Of a DNA stretch of 10,709 nucleotides, positions 5,996 through 10,709 are shown one piece after another (the first letter of the stretch is position 1; each line of letters opens with the position of its first letter). The position numbers were made by a program, and so were the translations under genes. Origin of the DNA: Deltaproteobacteria bacterium UBA2385. Lineage in GTDB: Bacteria; Myxococcota_A; UBA796; UBA2385. The stretch lies in the NCBI GenBank assembly GCA_002343455.1, contig DDSR01000315.1, positions 1 to 10,709 of the forward strand, in the 5' to 3' direction. The notes under the pieces were generated by a model. That model had not been told where the DNA came from. It was given only the letters and a program-made list of their open reading frames with translations, and ran no database searches.

Positions 5996-6846
5996 CGAGG
6001 CTGGCGGGCGCGAGGCGGCCACTGCACGAGCTGGCCGGAGGTGAGCTCGCGGAAGTTGGCACGCCCGACGGCGGCGTCGCCGTTGTCCAGGCAGCGCTCG
6101 TAGGCGCGGGCCTCGATCTCGGCGCGGTCGGCGGGCTCGCAGCCGACGCTGTCCAGGACGCCCTGCTTGAAGGCGGCGATGGCGGTCGGGGAGCGCCGGG
6201 CGACGGCGGCGGCCAGCTGGCGCGCGCGCTCCAGGCCCGTCTCCAGGCTGTCGAAGCGCTCCTGGACGAGGCCGATGCGCTGCGCCTCTTTCGCGTCCAG
6301 CCGCTCGCCGGTCATGCCCAGGCGCATCGCCTGGGGCACGCCGACCATCGCCCACAGCTCGCTGGTCCCGCCGGCGCCCGGCAGGATGCCGATTCCCGTC
6401 TCGGGCAGGCCGAAGGAGGCGCCGGGGCCCGCGATCCGGTAGTCGGCGGTGATCAGGAACTCGGTGCCCCAGCCCAGGGCCACCCCGTCGACCACGACGA
6501 TGTGGAAGACCGGCGCCCGCCGCAGCCGGGTCAGCACCGCCCGCTGGTGTCGCACATGGGTCCGGACCTGCTCGGCCGTCCAGCCCCCGCGCTCGGTCAC
6601 ATCGGCGCCCGCGATGAAGATCGGGGTGCCCTTCTCGCTTCGGCGACGGCTCCAGGTGATCAGGGCGCGGGCCTGGCCCTCTTCCAGGGCGAGGGTCAGG
6701 CGCTTCCACTCGTCCAGCAAGGCGCTGCCCATCTCGTTGGCGCGGCCGTGGTCGAGCTCGACCTCGACCACGCTGCCGGGGGGGTGACCGGGCAGCTCGG
6801 GCAGGTGGACGCGCAGGTGCGTGAAGTCGGTGGGGTGGACGGACAC
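5992..6846 (-). CDS. Enoyl-CoA hydratase/isomerase (crotonase) family protein
   Basis: The 284-aa product carries the crotonase landmarks. FIAGADVTE (about 77-85) is the first oxyanion-hole segment. VDGVALGWGTEFLITADYRIA (119-139) corresponds to 'G.a.GGG.El....D', with Glu129 at the first catalytic Glu position. FGLPETGIGILPGAGGTSEL (145-164) corresponds to 'f..PE..lG..PG.GGt..L', with Glu149 at the second. Both acidic residues used by enoyl-CoA hydratases are present, although the usual GGG turn reads GWG. The CoA substrate and exact reaction cannot be told. The start is a GTG at 6844-6846, supported by GGAGG 5 nt upstream. There is no signal peptide, so it is cytoplasmic. It heads a four-gene operon with two lipoproteins and a hydroxylase, an unusual setting for a beta-oxidation-type enzyme. 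It is divergent from a plus-strand lipoprotein gene 75 bp away. Confidence 0.9.
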   Translation of the reverse strand: MSVHPTDFTHLRVHLPELPGHPPGSVVEVELDHGRANEMGSALLDEWKRLTLALEEGQARALITWSRRRSEKGTPIFIAGADVTERGGWTAEQVRTHVRHQRAVLTRLRRAPVFHIVVVDGVALGWGTEFLITADYRIAGPGASFGLPETGIGILPGAGGTSELWAMVGVPQAMRLGMTGERLDAKEAQRIGLVQERFDSLETGLERARQLAAAVARRSPTAIAAFKQGVLDSVGCEPADRAEIEARAYERCLDNGDAAVGRANFRELTSGQLVQWPPRARQPR

Positions 6847-6851
6847 GGGCG

Positions 6852-6856
6852 CCTCC
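6852..6856 (-). promoter_or_regulatory. Ribosome binding site supporting the GTG start of the crotonase-family gene
   Basis: GGAGG on the minus strand ends 5 nt before the GTG at 6844-6846. No other credible start with a Shine-Dalgarno lies nearby in this frame. Confidence 0.65.
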
Positions 6857-6873
6857 GGGTGTTCGCCCGATAA

Positions 6874-6907
6874 CCGGCGCGGCGGTTTGCCGGGCCGCCC
6901 GCGCCGG
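6874..6907. repeat. GC-rich hairpin between divergent genes
   Basis: CCGGCGCGG at 6874-6882 has an exact inverted copy CCGCGCCGG at 6899-6907. Three further pairs (CGG 6883-6885 with CCG 6895-6897) form across one bulged base, leaving a loop of about 9 nt. There is no T-run, so it is not a typical intrinsic terminator. It ends 14 nt before the ATG of the plus-strand lipoprotein gene, where it could fold in the leader RNA, or it could serve as an operator for both divergent genes. Confidence 0.45.
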
Positions 6908-6921
6908 GTGATGGGCTCCCC

Positions 6922-7323
6922 ATGGCGCTCCTCATCCTGATGCTCGGCTGCCAGGGCCTGGCAGGGCGCTGGGAGGGCACGCTGCTCTGCCCCGGCCGCC
7001 AGACCTCCTTGGAGGGCGAGGCCGTGCTGCTGCTCTGGCGCGACGGCGGGGGCGAGCTGGCCGGCGAGCTGCGGGCCGAGGGCGAGGCGGCCTCGACCAC
7101 CGGACGCGAGCCGATGCTGGCCGCCTGGGAGCTGGAGCTTGAGCGCAGCGCCCCCTCGGGCCGGCAGGACCTGGGCGCCGATCTGCGCGCCTGCAGCCTC
7201 TACCTCTCGGGCGAGCTGGCCGAGGAGGGCTGCGACGACGCCCAGGGGAGCTGGACCTGGGACGGCGCCGGCGCCCTGTGGATGGAGGGCGAGCGCTGCG
7301 GCCTGGAGCTGGAGCGGGGCTGA
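6922..7323 (+). CDS. Small Cys-rich lipoprotein with a G-x-W-x-G start (lipocalin-like?)
   Basis: The 133-aa product starts MALLILMLGCQG, a very short lipoprotein signal with LMLGC as lipobox (Cys10). The mature chain begins GRWEGTLLC and alternates short hydrophobic and charged strands (EAVLLLWRD, GELAGELRAEGE, AAWELELERS, CSLYLSGELAE, GSWTWDGAGALWMEG), so it looks all-beta. Cys23, Cys91, Cys104 and Cys126 could form two disulfides. The G-x-W-x-G opening is like that of small lipocalin-type domains and resembles the GTWSG domain at 10291-10709, but similarity beyond the motif is weak. No clear Shine-Dalgarno precedes the ATG; a GC-rich hairpin ends 14 nt before it. It is a monocistronic gene between two minus-strand operons and converges with the beta-barrel gene 18 bp away. 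Function is unknown; an outer-membrane or periplasmic location is inferred. Confidence 0.72.
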   Translation: MALLILMLGCQGLAGRWEGTLLCPGRQTSLEGEAVLLLWRDGGGELAGELRAEGEAASTTGREPMLAAWELELERSAPSGRQDLGADLRACSLYLSGELAEEGCDDAQGSWTWDGAGALWMEGERCGLELERG

Positions 7324-7325
7324 TC

Positions 7326-7347
7326 GTTCAGGAGCTGGAGTTCAGGA
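7326..7347. repeat. Short direct repeat at a convergent gene junction
   Basis: GTTCAGGA occurs at 7326-7333 and 7340-7347 (period 14). The second copy contains the stop of the minus-strand barrel gene (TCA at 7342-7344). It is only 8 bp long and may be chance. Confidence 0.4.
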
Positions 7348-8181
7348 TCCCTGCTGGCCGATGCCCAGCACCGCCCGCCAGGCCGGCGTGCCGACGCCCG
7401 AGGAGACCCCCGCGCCGACCGCCGCCCGCAGCACGGTCCCCCCGCTCCGGCGATGGTGGGCGTTGAGGAGCAGCTCGGTCGGGTGGCTGCCCAGGCTGCC
7501 CCAGGGTGCCGCCAGCTCGGTCTGCGCGCTGGCCTCCAGGCTCAGCAGCCCGCCCTGCCAGGCCCGCAGCCCCAGCCCCCCACGCAGCAGCAGCCGGTCG
7601 TCCTGGACGAGGCCGTCGCCCTCGTTTCGCGGGCGGAGCGCGGTGGAGGCGCTGCCCCCGACCCAGAGGGGCCCGTGGCTGCCGTCGGCGACCAGGCCCA
7701 GCAGGCCGGTGATCCCCTCGGCGCCCTGGGCCTGCTCGGCCGCGCCCAGCGGGAGGCCCAGCCCGCCGGCCAGCGCCAGCCCCAGGCCCGCCTCGCTGCC
7801 GGGCAGCAGGACCAGCCGCCCGTCGACGCGGGCGTCCCCCAGGCCGCTGGCCGCGGGGAGCGTGTCGCTGGTGGTGCGCAGCAGCAGGGGAGCCTGGGCC
7901 GAGAGGCGCAGCCGGCCGTGGCTCCAGGCGGCGCCCAGGTCCAGGCCCCAGACCTCGCGGATGATCGCCTCGATCTCGCCGCTGGAGTCCTGGAAGCGCA
8001 GGGGCGAGCGCACCAGGGAGAGGTCGGCGCGGGCGAGGTAGCCGCGCTCGGCGTGGGTCGAGGGCACCCAGAAGCTGCCGCTGCTGTCGACCTCGGCGCG
8101 GGCGTGGGCGGCGTCGATCGCGGGCCAGGTGGGGGCCGGGTCGGAGCTGGCCCAGGCGGTGGCGAGCAGCAGGAGGATCAT
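7342..8181 (-). CDS. Outer-membrane beta-barrel protein (OmpA-family barrel without OmpA domain)
   Basis: The 279-aa product has a Sec signal (MILLLLATAWASS, cleavage likely after AWA). A Gly/Leu-rich series of alternating strands follows: WGLDLGAAWSHGRLRLSAQAPL, SGLGDARVDGRLVLLPG, AGLGLALAGGLGLPLG, RLLLRGGLGLRAW, LLSLEASAQTEL. It ends GVGTPAWRAVLGIG. The order 'LGD.r..gr..l' then 'lgla..gglglP.G' and a final 'GTP.wR...Gi' is the pattern of the N-terminal barrel of myxobacterial OmpA-family proteins. There it is normally followed by thrombospondin-type-3 repeats and an OmpA domain, and both are absent here. The C-terminus is GQQGS, not the aromatic residue common in outer-membrane barrels. 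The start at 8181 overlaps the preceding TGA by 4 nt (8178-8181) and places the signal peptide correctly. It is the last gene of the operon. Confidence 0.72.
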   Translation of the reverse strand: MILLLLATAWASSDPAPTWPAIDAAHARAEVDSSGSFWVPSTHAERGYLARADLSLVRSPLRFQDSSGEIEAIIREVWGLDLGAAWSHGRLRLSAQAPLLLRTTSDTLPAASGLGDARVDGRLVLLPGSEAGLGLALAGGLGLPLGAAEQAQGAEGITGLLGLVADGSHGPLWVGGSASTALRPRNEGDGLVQDDRLLLRGGLGLRAWQGGLLSLEASAQTELAAPWGSLGSHPTELLLNAHHRRSGGTVLRAAVGAGVSSGVGTPAWRAVLGIGQQGS

Positions 8182-9080
8182 CCCCGCACCCCCGGCGGCA
8201 GCAGCAAGGGGCGCGCCTCGCTGGGGATGCCCAGGAAGCCGAGCCGGTCGTAGGGCGCCACCCGCCACCAGAGCCCCTCGATCGCCTGGGGGGCGAAGAG
8301 GAAGTCCGGCAGCCAGCGCGGCTCGGCGACGTCCATGGCCTCGACGATGTCGGTGAAGGTCGCGTCGGCGGAGAGCTCGATCCGGTAGCCGGTGCCGTGC
8401 GGGACCTCCTGCCAGTGGAAGTCCGGCCGGATCAGCGCCGTCCCGGCCTCCGGGCTGAGCAGGGCCTGGGAGAGCAACAGGTCGACGGGCGCGGTCGGCG
8501 CCTCTCCCTGGCTCACCCGGCTGCCCTTGCCCGCGGCCAGCTCCAGGCTGCCGCCGTCCCCGCTCAGCCGGATCCCGCCGGTGACCGCCTCGGTGCGGGT
8601 CGCGCGCTCCTCGATCGCCACGCGGAAGCCCCCGTCCTTGCCCTCGGCGAGGCCGTCGCGGGTGCGGATGGCCAGGGTGCGCGCGGTCGACGAGCCTCCC
8701 CGGGGGCGGGGGGTCGCGACCGTGATGGAGCCCCGCTCGACCCGCAGCTGGGTCCGGTCCGCGGTGGCCTGCTCGATGTCGAGGCAGGTGCCCGGCATCA
8801 GCACGACGTCGTGGGCGCCGCTGGAGGTGGGGCTCGGGTCCAGGCGCACCGTGGCGAAGGAGTCCGGCCCGGTGCAGACCGTCGCCCCCAGCGGCAGCCC
8901 CGTGCAGCGATCCACCTGCACCGGCGAGGCGCCCGAAAGGCTGACGAAGGCCGGCCCGGAGAGCCCGATCAACATGGCCGCGTCCGGCTGTTCGGCGGGC
9001 GCCTGGGCCCGGGCGGGGTGACTCTGGAGCGAGAGCCCCAGCAGCGGGAGCCCCAGAAGTGCACGGACGAGGGCGCTCAT
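8178..9080 (-). CDS. Exported FecR-domain protein with FN3-like C-terminus
   Basis: The 300-aa product has a Sec signal peptide (hydrophobic stretch LLGLPLLGLSL, cleavage near residue 25 after ARA). The central part (about 40-195) follows the FecR-domain order: LSGPAFVSLSG, a short loop to VCTGPDSFATVRLDPS, VVLMPGTCLDIEQAT, LRVERGSITVATP, LAIRTRDGLAEG-DGGFRVAIEE, VTGGIRLSG and LELAAGKGSRV. The C-terminal part (about 208-296), with DFHWQEVPHGTGYRIELSAD, FTDIV and GLWWRVAPYDRLGFLGIPSE, is an FN3-like module of the type often paired with FecR domains in Myxococcota. Unlike FecR itself it has no cytoplasmic anti-sigma region or internal TM helix, and no ECF sigma gene adjoins, so a structural or ligand-binding envelope role is more likely than signalling. 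Cys59, Cys69 and Cys99 are present. Both ends overlap the neighbouring genes by 4 nt. Confidence 0.8.
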   Translation of the reverse strand: MSALVRALLGLPLLGLSLQSHPARAQAPAEQPDAAMLIGLSGPAFVSLSGASPVQVDRCTGLPLGATVCTGPDSFATVRLDPSPTSSGAHDVVLMPGTCLDIEQATADRTQLRVERGSITVATPRPRGGSSTARTLAIRTRDGLAEGKDGGFRVAIEERATRTEAVTGGIRLSGDGGSLELAAGKGSRVSQGEAPTAPVDLLLSQALLSPEAGTALIRPDFHWQEVPHGTGYRIELSADATFTDIVEAMDVAEPRWLPDFLFAPQAIEGLWWRVAPYDRLGFLGIPSEARPLLLPPGVRG

Positions 9081-10294
9081 CGGCTGCCTCCGGGAGGAAG
9101 GGGGAGGATCTCGCAGGCGCGCTGCGCCTCGGGCGAGGCGCTCGGGTCGGCCTGCTCGGGCGGCGGCAGCAGGATCAGCCGCGCCTCGCTCAGCCCCAGG
9201 CGCAGCAGCTCGGCGCGCACGGCCTCGGCCCGGGCCCGCGCGAGCGCGCGGTTGGCCTCGGGGGTCCCTTCGGGCGAGTACAGCCCGCGCAGCTGGAAGC
9301 TCCAGCTCCCGGCGTTGGCGGCCAGCGTCGCCAGGGCCTGCCGCTGCGCCGGCCCCAGCGCGGCCGAGCCCAGGTCGAAGCTGAGGTGATGGGGGCGATC
9401 GTCGCTGTCCCCGCGGACCCAGAGGGCGTGGCCGGCGGCGACCGCCGTCTCGAAGCGGCGCTGGCGGCCCGCGCCGACCACCTCGATGTCCACGGGACCC
9501 GCGGCCACGCTGCTGACCACCGAGCCGTCGGCCCGCGAGGGCAGCTCGGCACCTCCCACCCGGATCCGGTCGCCCGGTCGCGCCGCCACCACCAGGCTGC
9601 CCTGGGTCGGCCGCAGCAGCGCCTCCAGGTCCAGCCCCGCGGGGATGGCGCTGCCTTGCAGCCCGCCCTCGCTCGCCGCCCGGACCTGGCCCTCGATCAT
9701 GCACTGGCGGAGCGGGTGGGGGATCCAGAGCCAGCGTTCGCGGTCGGTGGGGGCCGTCGGCTCGGTCGTCGCCGACCCGGGCGGGCCATCGGAGGGCGGC
9801 TCGTCGATGGGCGCCTCGGCCGGCATCTCAGGGCGCGGCCGAGGCCATGCAAGCCCGACGCCGGCGATGAGCGCGTGCCGGTCGCCGCCGAGATCGACCA
9901 GGTAGCGCGCCTGCACCCGGGGCAGGATCCGCCCCGAGCCGGGCAGGTCCAGGGCGCTGCCCAGGGCGAGGTCGGGCTGCAGCGCGCCGTGGAAGCGGGC
10001 CCCGCCGCCCAGGGTGGCGCTGAGCGCCCCGCCGCTGGGGCCGCGCTCGACCAGGTACAGCCTCAGCTCGGGCCGCCCGGCCAGCCAGGGCTCCGCCGTG
10101 GTTGAGAGGCCTCCTTCGAGCTGGACCCCCAGGTGCAGGCGCGGGTGCAGCGGCCAGGCCACGCTGCCTCCGAGCCCGGCGCCGTCCCCGTCGGACGCCG
10201 GGAGGGTCCCCAGCGCCCCCCACAGGTGCAGGTCGAGCTGGGGCTCGGCCGCGCTGGCGGCGCCGAGCAGCAGGGCGAGCGCAGGGAGGTTCAC
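9077..10294 (-). CDS. Beta-rich envelope protein with C-terminal OmpA-like domain
   Basis: The 405-aa product starts at a GTG overlapping the upstream stop by 4 nt (10291-10294), with signal MNLPALALLLGAASA. Residues about 18-150 are amphipathic strands (LDLHLWGALGTL, LHLGVQLEGGLS, ELRLYLVERG, GGALSATLGGGARF, LIAGVGLAW), consistent with a small barrel. Residues 151-183 are a Pro/Glu-rich linker (RPRPEMPAEAPIDEPPSDG). Residues about 184-298 form a second beta-rich domain (SLVVAARPGDRIRVGGAEL, PVDIEVVGAGRQRRFE). Residues about 303-378 are OmpA-like: LSFDLGSAALGPAQRQALATLA, then GLYSPEGTPEANRALARARA, then RAELLRLGLS. OmpA-like domains normally bind peptidoglycan. Arg355 aligns with the diaminopimelate-contacting Arg, but Ser340 replaces the conserved Asp. 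Cys198 and Cys394 may pair. It is co-transcribed with the FecR-domain and barrel genes. Confidence 0.78.
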   Translation of the reverse strand: MNLPALALLLGAASAAEPQLDLHLWGALGTLPASDGDGAGLGGSVAWPLHPRLHLGVQLEGGLSTTAEPWLAGRPELRLYLVERGPSGGALSATLGGGARFHGALQPDLALGSALDLPGSGRILPRVQARYLVDLGGDRHALIAGVGLAWPRPRPEMPAEAPIDEPPSDGPPGSATTEPTAPTDRERWLWIPHPLRQCMIEGQVRAASEGGLQGSAIPAGLDLEALLRPTQGSLVVAARPGDRIRVGGAELPSRADGSVVSSVAAGPVDIEVVGAGRQRRFETAVAAGHALWVRGDSDDRPHHLSFDLGSAALGPAQRQALATLAANAGSWSFQLRGLYSPEGTPEANRALARARAEAVRAELLRLGLSEARLILLPPPEQADPSASPEAQRACEILPLPPGGSR

Positions 10295-10709
10295 CCGCTG
10301 CTCCGGCGAAGGGCGATGGCCGCGGTCCGCTCGCCGCTCATGGCGTGGTACCTCCCCGAGATGGTGCGACCATCCGCGCTCAAGCTGGCATCGTAGCGAC
10401 CGGCGGTCGGGTCCACCAGGGGGTCGAGCTCCTCGGTGAGCAGCAGGCGGCCCGAGGCCTCGTCCAGGCTGCCTCGGACGCTGACCGTCCGGGCGACCCC
10501 GGTGGTGGGGTGCTTCAGGGTGAGGCGGCCTTCCAAGGCCTCGCTGCGGCCGCCCAGGACCAGGGTGGCGCGCTGCGAGTGGACGTTGCCGCTCCAGGTG
10601 CCCGCGGCGGGGGAGGCCTCCCCGACGGGCGCCGCGGAGGAGGCCGCCGGGGCCTCGCCGGGGGCGGACGTGCTGGGCGCGGGCGCAGGCGCGGGGGAGG
10701 GCGCGGGGG
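10291..10709 (-). CDS. Protein with Pro/Ala-rich linker and C-terminal G-x-W-x-G beta domain (5' end beyond window)
   Basis: Only the C-terminal 138 codons and the stop (TGA, 10291-10293) are visible; the frame is open at the right edge. The first 35 or so visible residues are a Pro/Ala/Ser linker (PAPSPAPAPAPSTSAPGEAP). A beta-rich domain of about 100 residues follows, starting GTWSGNVHSQRATLVLGG. It continues with short strands (EGRLTLKHP, RTVSVRGSLDEASGRLLLTEE, GRYDASLSADGRTISGRYHAM) and ends IALRRSSG. The pattern 'G.W.G ... l.G.l ... G.y...ls.dg..i.G' suggests a lipocalin-like sandwich. The linker suggests a tethered extracytoplasmic domain, for example at the end of a lipoprotein or a membrane protein kinase; this cannot be decided from the window. 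Its stop overlaps the next GTG by 4 nt, so it is upstream in the envelope operon. Confidence 0.7.
   Translation of the reverse strand, partial: PAPSPAPAPAPSTSAPGEAPAASSAAPVGEASPAAGTWSGNVHSQRATLVLGGRSEALEGRLTLKHPTTGVARTVSVRGSLDEASGRLLLTEELDPLVDPTAGRYDASLSADGRTISGRYHAMSGERTAAIALRRSSG

Noticed and set aside
4665..6873. Long plus-strand open frames opposite the lipoprotein and crotonase genes (4665-6044 and 5359-6873)
   Set aside because: Low-complexity Gly/Ala/Arg/Pro translations on the strand opposite recognised genes with 4-nt-coupled starts.
8397..10105. Long plus-strand open frames opposite the FecR and OmpA-like genes
   Set aside because: Their translations are repetitive Gly/Arg/Gln/Ala without motifs; the minus strand carries signal peptides and recognisable domains.
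10640..10709. Repetitive GCG/GGG-rich tract at the right edge as a microsatellite
   Set aside because: In the minus-strand frame it encodes an ordinary Pro/Ala linker (PAPSPAPAPAPS), so the repetition follows from protein composition.

Overview
This is a very GC-rich bacterial stretch (by eye about 70% G+C, with nearly every third codon position G or C). It is densely coded, with many lipoprotein or Sec/Tat-exported products and many 4-nt start/stop overlaps. The style of the genes fits Myxococcota or a related deltaproteobacterial lineage: a myxobacterial-type OmpA-family beta-barrel, an exported FecR-domain protein, and small Cys-rich lipoproteins. The genus cannot be named from the sequence. 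No RNA gene, transposon, CRISPR array or phage gene is visible, and no intergenic gap exceeds about 190 bases.

Layout, left to right. (1) 1-1265: a truncated arginase-fold gene of the UPF0489 type on the minus strand, divergent from recX on the plus strand. (2) 1296-3959: a lipoprotein formylglycine-type sulfatase (minus) divergent from a Tat-exported protein resembling a polysaccharide deacetylase (plus). Their shared 186-bp upstream region holds a 42-bp dyad, so the pair may be co-regulated and act on a sulfated or N-acetylated glycan outside the cytoplasm. (3) 3973-6846 (minus): a tightly coupled operon transcribed right to left, with an enoyl-CoA hydratase/isomerase-family protein, a 109-aa lipoprotein, a 349-aa lipoprotein and an aspartyl/asparaginyl beta-hydroxylase-like protein. 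All three junctions are 4-nt overlaps. The two lipoproteins share a periodic paired-cysteine helical motif that I do not recognise as a named family. (4) 6922-7323 (plus): an orphan small Cys-rich lipoprotein. (5) 7342-10709 (minus): a second coupled operon, again right to left. It holds a protein with a Pro/Ala-rich linker and a G-x-W-x-G beta domain (its N-terminus lies beyond the window), a beta-rich protein with a C-terminal OmpA-like domain, an exported FecR-domain/FN3-like protein, and a stand-alone beta-barrel. All three junctions are 4-nt overlaps.

The strongest candidates for something undescribed are two. One is the envelope operon at 7342-10709, in which the barrel and the OmpA-like domain of a usual single myxobacterial protein sit in separate genes flanking a secreted FecR protein. 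The other is the crotonase / paired-Cys lipoprotein / hydroxylase operon at 3973-6846. Both readings rest on motifs seen by eye. No homology search was possible, and the functions of the lipoproteins remain unknown.
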